A stretch of DNA of 64,000 nucleotides from an uncultured Flavobacteriaceae bacterium (lineage in GTDB: Bacteria > Bacteroidota > Bacteroidia > Flavobacteriales > Flavobacteriaceae). The stretch is from contig CANLWG010000001.1 of assembly GCA_947494715.1 (NCBI GenBank), forward strand, positions 682,001-746,000. The letters are read 5' to 3'. Numbering within the stretch: the stretch's first letter is position 1; each line of letters begins with the position of its first letter. Below the pieces are notes generated by a model. That model was not told the DNA's origin. It saw nothing but the letters and a program-made list of their open reading frames with translations, and searched no databases. The position numbers and the translations under genes are program-made. Below are positions 24,895 through 32,766 of this stretch, one piece after another.

Positions 24895-26043
24895 TTACAA
24901 GTTTTGGCTAAAATAGGCCTTAATATCAATATCGGTCATGGGCTGCAGGGGCCCAAAAACAATTTCTTTGTAAATTTTATTAGTCATGGTTTGGGGCGAT
25001 AAAAACTGGGTTCCCATCATATGTCTGGCCTTGGTGACAATTTCTTCTGCATGATGTGTACCAAAGAATTTGGACAGTACGGAAGCTTCAAACAGGATTT
25101 CCAACAAGGTTTTGTTTCCTTGTTGGAACTTTGATATCAAGTGGCCCGCTTGCATGCATAACTGCTTGGCCCCTTTATATTTTATGGTCAATTCTCCCAG
25201 GTTATCCAAAAAGTATTCGGATTCCGATAGCTTTTTTCCTTTTTTGATTTTTTGCCGACCAAAATCCCTTACGTCTTTAATAACTTGTTGGGCAGCTCCT
25301 AGATAAGGTGCCGATACCAACGCCTGAAACCATGACCTTTGGTAAATTAAAAGTTCGGATTGTTCCTTTGCATGGGTATCCAACTTTATGACATTCGAAA
25401 CGGGAACTCGTAAGTTTTTGAATTTTACGGATTTTGTAAACGACCCTCGCATGGTATCCCCAAAAACAGTATCTGTAAATTCAATCTGGGTATTACCCGA
25501 AGCGGCAAAAAACACGGCCTTGCCTCCATCGGATAATTCCGACGTAAAGACCAAATAATCCGCAATTCCGGCTAGGGACATAAACGGGGCCTCTCCATAT
25601 ACGATATAATTGTCCTTTTCTTTCATGGCTATAATGGCCTTGTTTCCCGAAACGTTGTCATACGTACGGACCGATCCCGTATTCGCTATAAATAGCCGTT
25701 CTTTTTTAATTTTATTCAGTAGGATTTCCCTTTTCCAATATTGCGGACTTGTTTTTGTAAATGGGTAGGTAGCTATGGATGCCAAAACATAATAATGCAT
25801 GGATAGCGCGACTGAGATCGGAATTGAAGCTTCGCCCAATCTATGCAAGGTTTTGAAGCATTCTTGATATATGACCTCCACGTCATCTTCTAAACAAGGA
25901 ATATAAGGTAGGTCCGTTGTTCTTAGAAAAGCATAAAATTGCTCATACGTTTTACTCTTTTCTACTTCAAGGAGTTTTTCATAAGCGTTCTCCAATTCGT
26001 CTTTTTCTTTGATCGGTCGACTTCCTAAAACAGAGTTGTTCAT
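24895..26043 (-). CDS. Acyl-CoA dehydrogenase-like flavoprotein
   Basis: A 382-residue protein with the length and helical-beta-helical layout of the acyl-CoA dehydrogenase superfamily. The mid-domain segment NTGSVRTYDNVSGNKAIIAM, the FMSLAGIADYLVFTSELSDG strand and the C-terminal helical bundle are recognisable. The catalytic glutamate region of classical enzymes (YEGTSEI-type) is not found; the equivalent end reads NKIYKEIVFGPLQPMTDIDI. It may therefore be a monooxygenase-type or otherwise divergent member. It lies 78 bases downstream of the DUF2306 gene on the same strand. Substrate unknown. Confidence 0.7.
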   Translation of the reverse strand: MNNSVLGSRPIKEKDELENAYEKLLEVEKSKTYEQFYAFLRTTDLPYIPCLEDDVEVIYQECFKTLHRLGEASIPISVALSMHYYVLASIATYPFTKTSPQYWKREILLNKIKKERLFIANTGSVRTYDNVSGNKAIIAMKEKDNYIVYGEAPFMSLAGIADYLVFTSELSDGGKAVFFAASGNTQIEFTDTVFGDTMRGSFTKSVKFKNLRVPVSNVIKLDTHAKEQSELLIYQRSWFQALVSAPYLGAAQQVIKDVRDFGRQKIKKGKKLSESEYFLDNLGELTIKYKGAKQLCMQAGHLISKFQQGNKTLLEILFEASVLSKFFGTHHAEEIVTKARHMMGTQFLSPQTMTNKIYKEIVFGPLQPMTDIDIKAYFSQNL

Positions 26044-26121
26044 TTTTTCAATTTTAATGGAATACGGCTACTATTGGTAGTTGCGTTTTCAAATTAGTTA
26101 CAAACAATGTTCATTAAAGGG

Positions 26122-26952
26122 CTAAAGGCGCGGAAGCCACATACCCGTGGTCGCAGCAAAAATCCCAAGTCCCATAAAAATGGTCATCACAAATAGGGCA
26201 GTGGCCATGGTCAGCTTTCCGAATTTACCAGTACGGTCCTTAGTGAAAAAATAGAGTTCCAAAATCAGAAGGGGAATCATATATTGGCCTATACCCAAAA
26301 AAGTAATGAAAGGACCACGAAAAGTCTCCGGATCAAATCCAAAAGGCCCTCCATTTAGAAAAAGGGATAGCATAAGGCCTATCCTAAAAAACCAAACCCC
26401 GTTGACTACCAAAAACAAACGAAGTACCCATCGCTCATGCGCTTTAAATTTTCTGACCATCGCCATTCGCCATGCCAACAAAGCGAACAGCATAATTAAA
26501 AGCCCATTGAAGCTAACGCTGATATCTCCTGTGATTCCGGTAATGGTACCTTTGGTCAATACCATATAGATACCGCTAAAACTGGCAATAAATGCAGTTA
26601 CTAGATAGAGTTTTCCATTCCAACGATGGAATGCCGGAAAGCGGTTTCTAATTTGAGGCACAAATTGAAGTGGTCCTCCAAGCATAATGACGATTGCGAA
26701 GAGAAGGTGTACGGCAACAGCTGTATTACCCATTATATCGCCTTCAATATAACCGTGCGGTAGTACACGGTTCCACTTCATAAAGTCCCCGTTTATAGCA
26801 GCACCGCCATAAAATGTGGCCACATAAAAAGCAAAGATCCACTGACCTAGGACTGCCGTAACAAACCAAATAACGGCAGCAGAACCTAAAGCCTTATTGG
26901 GAAATATTGTTGTTTTTTGGGAAAGCGGAATGGAATGATGTTTAGAATTCAT
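26122..26952 (-). CDS. DUF2306 family membrane protein
   Basis: A 276-residue protein with seven or so predicted transmembrane helices. The core block FHRWNGKLYLVTAFIASFSG marks the DUF2306 (COG5395) family. Conserved histidines occur at HLLFA, FHRW and AHERW, consistent with a possible cofactor or metal site, but no activity is established. The leader directly before its ATG (TTCAAAAACGTACAGTC) is a variant of a motif shared with the next two upstream genes. Confidence 0.8.
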   Translation of the reverse strand: MNSKHHSIPLSQKTTIFPNKALGSAAVIWFVTAVLGQWIFAFYVATFYGGAAINGDFMKWNRVLPHGYIEGDIMGNTAVAVHLLFAIVIMLGGPLQFVPQIRNRFPAFHRWNGKLYLVTAFIASFSGIYMVLTKGTITGITGDISVSFNGLLIMLFALLAWRMAMVRKFKAHERWVLRLFLVVNGVWFFRIGLMLSLFLNGGPFGFDPETFRGPFITFLGIGQYMIPLLILELYFFTKDRTGKFGKLTMATALFVMTIFMGLGIFAATTGMWLPRL

Positions 26953-26968
26953 GACTGTACGTTTTTGA
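26953..26968 (-). repeat. Leader motif copy 3 of 3
   Basis: On the minus strand this reads TCAAAAACGTACAGTC and abuts the ATG at 26952. Compared with copy 1 it has one A fewer and one substitution. Confidence 0.55.
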
Positions 26969-27014
26969 ACCCGCCAAAGGCGAGAAAATTGATGATTGAT
27001 GATGAAATTTGTAT

Positions 27015-27701
27015 TTATACCGCTTGAGCTTCTGTTTCTATTGGATTGAAACCTTTTACCAGGAGCCAGAGCAACAAAACGATCATATGTAGCCCGTTCT
27101 GCAGAAAGAAGTAAAAACTAACGCTGATATCAAAAATAGTTAACCAGCACGCCAAGAAAGCCAAAGAGATGGCGATGAGCCCCCAAGCCGACAGGAATCT
27201 TGGAATAAGTTTGGTCCTGAACAAAAAGTAGTAGAATATCCAAGCTGCAGATGCATAGAGCATTATGGCCATATAATGCGCCCAAAAATATTCTTCAATT
27301 TTTAAAAGGCCCAATGTGCTGAAATAGTCCATGTTTGCAGCTCCTGTTTTAACAAATTCCTGACTTAATGATAGTAGGGACAAATGACTGATATTGCTGA
27401 ATAGGATTACCACCAAATAAGCGATCCAGATGCCAAAAAAACCTAGGGCCAAACCTTTTTTATAGCGCTTAATAACAGGAAAAAGTATCACGGCGACCAC
27501 AAGCCATAAGGCGCTTGCAGCGATATCCAATAAGACGGCAAGACGCATCTGCATGGATTTTTGAAAAACTTCATTTAAAAATTCAGGGGATGCCGCCATG
27601 GAAGTGGACAACCCTCTAAGGTTTACCGAAGGAATCCCGGTTACAACAATTAGTAAAAGCAATAACCCGATAATCCTACCTGTTTTTTGATTTGTTTTCA
27701 T
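27015..27701 (-). CDS. DUF4386 family membrane protein
   Basis: A 228-residue integral membrane protein with six predicted helices. It opens with a Lys/Arg-rich cytoplasmic start and IIGLLLLLIVVTGIPSVNLR. The pattern, including EYFWAHYMAIMLYASAAWIF and PRFLSAWGLIAISLAFLACW, agrees with DUF4386, a family of unknown function. It is separated from the preceding gene by only 34 bases, which contain a shared leader motif (ATCAAAAAACGAACAATC) ending at the ATG. Confidence 0.78.
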   Translation of the reverse strand: MKTNQKTGRIIGLLLLLIVVTGIPSVNLRGLSTSMAASPEFLNEVFQKSMQMRLAVLLDIAASALWLVVAVILFPVIKRYKKGLALGFFGIWIAYLVVILFSNISHLSLLSLSQEFVKTGAANMDYFSTLGLLKIEEYFWAHYMAIMLYASAAWIFYYFLFRTKLIPRFLSAWGLIAISLAFLACWLTIFDISVSFYFFLQNGLHMIVLLLWLLVKGFNPIETEAQAV

Positions 27702-27718
27702 GATTGTTCGTTTTTTGA
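27702..27718 (-). repeat. Leader motif copy 2 of 3
   Basis: On the minus strand this reads TCAAAAAACGAACAATC and abuts the ATG at 27701. It differs from copy 1 at one base. Confidence 0.6.
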
Positions 27719-27735
27719 TTGATGATTTTTTATCC

Positions 27736-28179
27736 TTATATAGGATGCGTTTTTAGTTTCAGAAAATTCTTGATGTAGTTTTTAAATACATAGGGCCATG
27801 GAATGACTATTACGTCAAGAATAACGGCTACGACACAAATCCAGAAGAACGATTCGGCTTCCGGCGTAACCTGGGAAGCTGCTTTCATAGGTAGATACAC
27901 GCCTAAGGCCCATGTCGCTTTATAAAACAATTGTAGCAATAGCAAAGGGAGCATTTTTATGGGATACCTAATACCAAGTCCCATTAGGGTTGCATAGGAT
28001 GCCCAAAAACTAAAGGCGACTCCAGTAATGTAATCCAAAGTTTCCGAAGGGAATAAAATGGTTTCCCATGCTTCAAGGGCTAGGCCGATAAATGTGAGCA
28101 GATAAAGCCCGCGCATAAGATACGATCGAAATTTTGATACTTGTTCCGATTGGCGGTTTTGGTTTTTAATTAAAATCAT
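27736..28179 (-). CDS. Small polytopic membrane protein, unknown function
   Basis: A 147-residue protein with four predicted transmembrane helices (about residues 22-42, 52-70, 76-95 and 108-130) and a positively charged C-terminal tail. I do not recognise a named family. It is the first of three consecutive, unrelated membrane-protein genes that share the leader ATCAAAAAACGAACARTC directly before the ATG. A small hairpin, ATCCT-TATAT-AGGAT, overlaps its stop codon. Confidence 0.65.
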   Translation of the reverse strand: MILIKNQNRQSEQVSKFRSYLMRGLYLLTFIGLALEAWETILFPSETLDYITGVAFSFWASYATLMGLGIRYPIKMLPLLLLQLFYKATWALGVYLPMKAASQVTPEAESFFWICVVAVILDVIVIPWPYVFKNYIKNFLKLKTHPI

Positions 28180-28196
28180 GACTGTTCGTTTTTTGA
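28180..28196 (-). repeat. Leader motif copy 1 of 3
   Basis: On the minus strand this reads TCAAAAAACGAACAGTC and abuts the ATG at 28179. Copies 2 and 3 lie at 27702-27718 and 26953-26968. Confidence 0.6.
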
Positions 28197-28197
28197 T

Positions 28198-28217
28198 GCT
28201 TTGACTATGCTCAGCAC
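28198..28217 (-). repeat. Decayed copy of the dispersed repeat found in mtaB
   Basis: Read on the minus strand it contains GCTGAGCATAGTCAAAGC, which matches the CCTGAGCGCAGTCGAAGG core at 13038-13055 at most positions. It is intergenic. Confidence 0.45.
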
Positions 28218-28272
28218 CGGTTGATGAATTTGATCGATGATTGATGCGGCATGCGCCGTTTAGTTTTGATTG

Positions 28273-28815
28273 TTATTTTGAGAAATTAATTTTTTTGCTG
28301 TTTCCTGTGATATTTACTTCGGAATCGGAGGAAAATGCACATTGTACCGATTCATAGTTCAATTCTAGATTACCCTTGCTTGTGCCTCTGAAAACCAGTT
28401 TCAAATCATTGCCGGAGACCATCCCCAAGGTGTTAAAAGATGACCCTGAACTTACGTTCAAAGAATCGAGTTGGGCATTTGAAACAAACACTTTTACCGA
28501 ATCCTTTCCCCGCATTTGTTTAGTTTTTTCAATAATGAGCGTTTTCTCAACAGTCTCAGTTTTTATAAAGGACATCAAGTTCTCACGTGCCTCAATGCTT
28601 ATTGTTGTTTCAGGGCTTTGTTCAAAATCGATATGGATACCGTCGCTTACTACAATTCTTTTGAATTCGGATATCTCCCTAGTTTTTTTGATGAAGTTGC
28701 CATAATCCCGGAGCACTTCATCTTTTACATAACCTTTCATTCTGATCTGAAGCGCGGTCATAAAAACGAAGATGGCCCCCAACGCACCCAATAAGATGAG
28801 ATTACTTGTTTTCAT
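28273..28815 (-). CDS. GIN-domain-like (DUF2807) exported protein
   Basis: A 180-residue protein with an N-terminal membrane anchor (LILLGALGAIFVFMTALQI) and an exported region rich in short beta strands. FKRIVVSDGIHIDFEQSPET, then SVKVFVSNAQLDSLNVSSGS and LELNYESVQCAFSSDSEVNI, resemble the right-handed beta-helix of DUF2807 (putative auto-transporter adhesin head, GIN domain). Its start lies 14 bases inside the 3' end of the GntR regulator gene, so it belongs to the ABC/GntR operon. It is shorter than usual members. Function unknown. Confidence 0.65.
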   Translation of the reverse strand: MKTSNLILLGALGAIFVFMTALQIRMKGYVKDEVLRDYGNFIKKTREISEFKRIVVSDGIHIDFEQSPETTISIEARENLMSFIKTETVEKTLIIEKTKQMRGKDSVKVFVSNAQLDSLNVSSGSSFNTLGMVSGNDLKLVFRGTSKGNLELNYESVQCAFSSDSEVNITGNSKKINFSK

Positions 28816-29182
28816 GGTCGGTTTCGTTTATATATTTATCATAGGTGTTTTTTACTTCTTCAAATTCCACATCCAGCATTTTCATTTTTTTAAAGACATC
28901 GGGCAGGATTACCTCCATAAACTCTCCCTTCTTAATGGCCATCACTTTTTGGTGTCCGTCCTCCGAAACAAAATATCCGATACCCCGTTTGTTGTGGATT
29001 ACCCCCAACTCCTGCAAGTGGTTAAATGCCCGAATGGCCGTGTTCGGATTCACTTCCACCATCATAGCAAGTTCTCTCACCGAAGGGATCCGCTCATTTT
29101 CCAACCACTTCTTCATTAAGATGTTTTCGTAGAAAAAATCCACGATTTGCAAATAAATAGGTTTGCTATTGTCAAAATCCAT
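28802..29182 (-). CDS. GntR-family regulator, YtrA type
   Basis: A 126-residue repressor. The N-terminal winged helix carries LENERIPSVRELAMMVEVNP and NTAIRAFNHLQELGVIHNKR, followed by GIGYFV. The C-terminal extension is short (about 45 residues), as in the YtrA subfamily that controls ABC-transporter operons. The start is preceded by AAAGGAGG, an unusually good Shine-Dalgarno site for this group of bacteria, embedded in the last codons of the permease gene. The operator it most likely binds is the palindrome at 30773-30794 before the ATPase gene. Confidence 0.9.
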   Translation of the reverse strand: MDFDNSKPIYLQIVDFFYENILMKKWLENERIPSVRELAMMVEVNPNTAIRAFNHLQELGVIHNKRGIGYFVSEDGHQKVMAIKKGEFMEVILPDVFKKMKMLDVEFEEVKNTYDKYINETDHENK

Positions 29183-29184
29183 GG

Positions 29185-29931
29185 CTATACCTCCTTTTCA
29201 ACCAATTTAAAGTAAGTAGCCAACAGCATTACCGGTCCAAAAAGAAGGGTGAAAAACCAAGACCCTACTCCTGAAAAGTCCGTGCTTGCCTTGCCAAAAG
29301 CTTCATCCGCAATCAAATCTCCGGGATACACCCCATACCCATGGTTAAGCACCGAAAAAAGAAGAAGTCCATAAAAAAGTATTCCTATAAAAATCAACAA
29401 GAGCGTCAATAGGGTCTTTCCGATTCCATTTTTCGAAAAGGTCATAGCCCCGCAAAGAAAAATAGGCTGTATGATGAAGTATCCCTTGATCAATTTTACG
29501 TAACCATCAGAAAACAAGGATACCCAGTGAAAACCTGAACCGAAAATGATACCTCCGGCAAAAATAGCCAGTTGCCCGACCAAAAGTGCCATCAAGGTAA
29601 AAATGAGGGTGTGTATTAAAGTTGTGGTCAACCAAATGGACGTAAGCCTTTCCAATGGGGAAATGGGCAATGCAAAATATAAATGATTGGATTTTGCATT
29701 GTGACTTTCCCTAAGAACGGCAAAACTGAAAAACATCCCCAAGACGACAAAGCAGAGGCCAAATATGCCCATAAATTCATCAGCGGATAGATAATCGTCC
29801 CCTCGCGTCATAAAAAATAAACCAATGAAGAGAATACCACTGGCAACCGCCAATGCGGTAATACCTGTATTTTTCAGGATGGTCACATCCTTTAGTATCG
29901 CGTTGCCGATTCTTTTGATATTAAACTCCAT
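29185..29931 (-). CDS. ABC-2-like transporter permease
   Basis: A 248-residue membrane protein with about six predicted helices and no enzymatic motif. It lies between an ABC ATPase (11-base overlap) and a YtrA-type regulator, the standard position of the permease in such operons. Sequence features include GNAILKDVTILKNTGITALA at the start and LYFALPISPLERLTSIWLTT in the middle, the latter typical of bacterial ABC-2 permeases beside YtrA-type regulators. The substrate is unknown; YtrA-type systems have been linked to cell-wall stress in Gram-positive bacteria. Confidence 0.75.
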   Translation of the reverse strand: MEFNIKRIGNAILKDVTILKNTGITALAVASGILFIGLFFMTRGDDYLSADEFMGIFGLCFVVLGMFFSFAVLRESHNAKSNHLYFALPISPLERLTSIWLTTTLIHTLIFTLMALLVGQLAIFAGGIIFGSGFHWVSLFSDGYVKLIKGYFIIQPIFLCGAMTFSKNGIGKTLLTLLLIFIGILFYGLLLFSVLNHGYGVYPGDLIADEAFGKASTDFSGVGSWFFTLLFGPVMLLATYFKLVEKEV

Positions 29932-30766
29932 GGTATGTTTGTTCTAGGGCCAGTTGGATACCTTTGGGATTGTTCAGGACAGCATTGAACAGCAATTCAA
30001 GATCTACCTCGGTTTCTGGACGATCGGAACGCCTCATTACCGCCTTGCCCCCGAAAGAAGTTTCGGTATAAAGGATAGCTTCCTTGGCCATATCGGAAGC
30101 GCGTCCAAACCAAAGGTTTTCCGAGACTTTGGAAAGGGAGTGGTCAAAAACTACCTTGCAATTGTCCAGAATAACCACGTGATTGATTAAACTGTGCAGA
30201 TCACGAACCTGATGGGTAGAGATGATAATACTTCTTCCCTGATCTACCGCGGAGGCCATTATCTTTCTGAATTGGCTTTTTGAAGGAATATCGAGTCCGT
30301 TGGTAGGTTCATCCAAAAGCAGCAATTTGGTATGTGTAGCTATACCAAAGGCAATAAGTACTTTTTTCTTTTGTCCGAACGAGAGCCTTGTAATTTTTTC
30401 ACGGGGATGGAGTTTAAACTCCTGTATAAGTTCATAAAACTGATTTTTGGAAAACGCTGGATAAAAAGGGGAGTGGACCTTTTCATAGGTCCCAATGGTC
30501 AAGTTGGGTAATTCAAAATCCTCAGGAACCAAAAATAGATTTTGTAGACCGCTCGCGGATCTTTTGGCCGTATGCTGTCCCAGAGTTGTACACTGACCTG
30601 ATTTTGGAAACAACAGCCCTGCCATGATTTTCATCAACGTACTTTTACCTTCACCGTTTTTGCCGAACAGCCCATAAATATTGCCCTCACTAAATGTCAG
30701 GGAAACACTGTCCAAAACCGTTTTGGATTTTGGATAGTGGTAAAATAGGTTTTCCAACTGCAACAT
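29921..30766 (-). CDS. ABC transporter ATP-binding protein
   Basis: A 281-residue ATPase subunit. It has Walker A GLFGKNGEGKST, the Q-loop region LVPEDFELP, the signature LSFGQKKK, Walker B LLLDEPTNGLD and the H-loop IISTHQVRD. The variant signature and the C-terminal extension are usual for the YtrB/NatA-like branch. It is the first gene of the operon ATPase-permease-GntR-DUF2807. A palindromic operator and a TACATTTG -7 box lie directly upstream. Confidence 0.9.
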   Translation of the reverse strand: MLQLENLFYHYPKSKTVLDSVSLTFSEGNIYGLFGKNGEGKSTLMKIMAGLLFPKSGQCTTLGQHTAKRSASGLQNLFLVPEDFELPNLTIGTYEKVHSPFYPAFSKNQFYELIQEFKLHPREKITRLSFGQKKKVLIAFGIATHTKLLLLDEPTNGLDIPSKSQFRKIMASAVDQGRSIIISTHQVRDLHSLINHVVILDNCKVVFDHSLSKVSENLWFGRASDMAKEAILYTETSFGGKAVMRRSDRPETEVDLELLFNAVLNNPKGIQLALEQTYHGV

Positions 30767-30772
30767 TATCTA

Positions 30773-30794
30773 GTGTATTAGTTAACTAGTACAC
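30773..30794. promoter_or_regulatory. GntR operator palindrome
   Basis: A 22-base near-perfect palindrome, GTGTATTAGTTAACTAGTAC then AC. Ten of the eleven base pairs match around TT/AA. It sits 6 bases upstream of the ATPase ATG and covers the predicted transcription start. Confidence 0.7.
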
Positions 30795-30796
30795 AA

Positions 30797-30804
30797 CAAA
30801 TGTA
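30797..30804 (-). promoter_or_regulatory. -7 box of the ABC/GntR operon
   Basis: Minus strand TACATTTG matches TAnnTTTG. The operator begins 2 bases downstream, so bound repressor would block transcription start. Confidence 0.6.
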
Positions 30805-30857
30805 AACAAAATTTTTAAACTGAAAAATAGTATCTCCTTTTTGATGGATTAATAGGA

Positions 30858-32324
30858 TTAGTTAAGCTCCTGTCCCAATTCCAAAACGCTGGTCACTAAG
30901 GCATCAAAATCTTTATTAGTAGAACGATGGTTGGCAATGGCTACCCGGATGCAATATCTATTTTCAAGGGTGGTGTACCCGGGTAACGCGATGGCCCTTT
31001 CTTCCAACTGTAGTTTAATTTCCTTGTTGATGGCATTCAAAGCCTCCAGGGATAGTCCTCCGGGGTTATACCGAAAGCAGACAATATCCAATCCAATAGG
31101 CGCTATAAGTTCCAAATTTTCATGAAAATCTATAAGTGTGCCTAGATAATGGGCCTGTTCCACATTTCGGGCAATCATTCTACCAAAGCGTTCCGTGCCA
31201 TGTTCCTTAAGGGACATCCATACTTTTAGCGCTCGAAACCGCCGGGACAATTGCAGACCGTATTCGCTGAACCAGTTATCGCCCGAAGCGATTCCCCGGG
31301 TATTCTTCGCCAAATACTCGGGAATCAAGGAAAAGGTATCCTTGTGCATCTTTTGATCTTTCACTAAAACGCAGCCCGATTCAAACGGCATATGTAACCA
31401 TTTGTGCAGATCCAATGCCACGGAATGCGCCCGTTCTATGCCTGCTAATTGTGATTTTACTTCAGAGGACAACATGGCAATGGCACCTATGGCCCCATCT
31501 ACGTGAAACCAAAGGTCTTCGGCCTCGCAGATATCCGCAAGACGATTTAGATCATCAATGGCCCCGGTATTTACCGTACCTGGGGTGCCAATAATACAAA
31601 AAGGCCGCAAACCGATTTCTCGATCCTTTTTTATTTGAGTTACCAATGCGTCCAGGTTGATGGTGTAATCTGCACTGACCGGAATTTTTTGAAGGCTGTC
31701 CGCTCCCAATCCCAGAAGCTCCAAGGCTTTTTGATTACAGCTATGGATTTCGGTAGAGGCGTATACCCTCATTTTTCCTGAATCCTCAGGTCGTAGGCCT
31801 TCTTTTCGAATATCATAGCCGCATTTCGCATTACGGGCAATCGCCAATCCCGTAAAATTGGCCATGGAACCCCCACTTACCAAAAGTCCGCTAGCTGTTT
31901 TGGGAAACCCCATAATTTCCTTCAACCAATTGATGACCTGTTCCTCCACTTTATGGGCCGCGTGATTTCCACCACCGAGGTTCGGGTTCATTACGGAGGC
32001 CCAAAAGTCGCCCATAATACCGGAAATGGTTCCATTGCCCATATACCAGGCCCAGAATCTTGGATGAAGGTTCCCCATGTTATAAGGCAATACATTTTGT
32101 ATAAAATCCTCGTATACCGTTTTGGCATCATTGGGTTGTCGGGGTACCGGGGTGGTAAAACTTTCCAAGGTTTCGGGTGGCATATCCTGCCAAATCTTTC
32201 GCTCCCTGACCTTGGAGATATAATCAAAGGCGTCGTCTACCATTTGATGCATTAAGGCCCTTGATTTTTCCCAATCCTGTGGGTCCAAGGTTTCGAAGGA
32301 TTCATCGGAAGTCTTCTCGTTCAT
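30858..32324 (-). CDS. PLP-dependent group II decarboxylase (aromatic-amino-acid decarboxylase type)
   Basis: An enzyme of about 488 residues in the pyridoxal-phosphate fold-type I decarboxylase family (DDC/glutamate decarboxylase group II). It has the substrate and cofactor segment NLHPRFWAWYMGNGTISGIM, LLVSGGSMANFTGLAIARNA, the aspartate in LWFHVDGAIGA, and the Schiff-base lysine in SVALDLHKWLHMPFESG. The substrate cannot be fixed; aromatic L-amino acids are the usual guess. The ATG at 32324 is preferred over 32372 because family members have short N-termini. The GIY-YIG-like gene ends 56 bases upstream. Confidence 0.85.
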   Translation of the reverse strand: MNEKTSDESFETLDPQDWEKSRALMHQMVDDAFDYISKVRERKIWQDMPPETLESFTTPVPRQPNDAKTVYEDFIQNVLPYNMGNLHPRFWAWYMGNGTISGIMGDFWASVMNPNLGGGNHAAHKVEEQVINWLKEIMGFPKTASGLLVSGGSMANFTGLAIARNAKCGYDIRKEGLRPEDSGKMRVYASTEIHSCNQKALELLGLGADSLQKIPVSADYTINLDALVTQIKKDREIGLRPFCIIGTPGTVNTGAIDDLNRLADICEAEDLWFHVDGAIGAIAMLSSEVKSQLAGIERAHSVALDLHKWLHMPFESGCVLVKDQKMHKDTFSLIPEYLAKNTRGIASGDNWFSEYGLQLSRRFRALKVWMSLKEHGTERFGRMIARNVEQAHYLGTLIDFHENLELIAPIGLDIVCFRYNPGGLSLEALNAINKEIKLQLEERAIALPGYTTLENRYCIRVAIANHRSTNKDFDALVTSVLELGQELN

Positions 32325-32380
32325 GGATATTTGTTTTTCTATACGATATTTTTCAAGGTAAATATACTCCATTCGTTATA

Positions 32381-32731
32381 TCAATTGAACCAAACCGCAT
32401 ATCGTTTTCGTCGCAATTCCAAGGCCAATAGCTTCTCCATTTTTAAGGCTTCCGCGCGACTATCCATAGGCTTGATGTGGTTGTACAGGCTAGGGCGGAG
32501 GTAGCTTCCATATTTCTGGACGATGTTGGAGGAAAGTTTATGTCCTTTTTTATTGATGTATCCTGTTTTATGTTGTACAAAACGTTCTTTTGGAGTCTTA
32601 CTGGTCATGCCCACATAAAGGCATTCCAATACCCCATTGAATTGTGGATTGGCCTCCCGAAACCGCCTGTTTTCTGTAAAGACCCTTTTGGACAGTTCCA
32701 CCACATAGACGCGATATTGGGTTTTGGGCAT
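32381..32731 (-). CDS. GIY-YIG-like small protein
   Basis: A 116-residue protein. The N-terminal strand YRVYVVELSKRVF and the block CLYVGMTSKTPKERFVQHKT resemble the GIY-YIG nuclease core (strand, then YVG, then a conserved arginine and a histidine). The remainder, SSNIVQKYGSYLRPSLYNHI and AEALKMEKLLALELRRKRY, provides the helix with the possible catalytic glutamate. ATG 32731 is chosen; the frame stays open for more than 100 codons further upstream, but that part lies over the neighbouring oxidoreductase gene and has no family character. It may nick DNA, but activity is inferred from family only. Confidence 0.72.
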   Translation of the reverse strand: MPKTQYRVYVVELSKRVFTENRRFREANPQFNGVLECLYVGMTSKTPKERFVQHKTGYINKKGHKLSSNIVQKYGSYLRPSLYNHIKPMDSRAEALKMEKLLALELRRKRYAVWFN

Positions 32732-32766
32732 GTTTTGAAGCTTTTGTTGTTTCCTTCTTGATTTTC

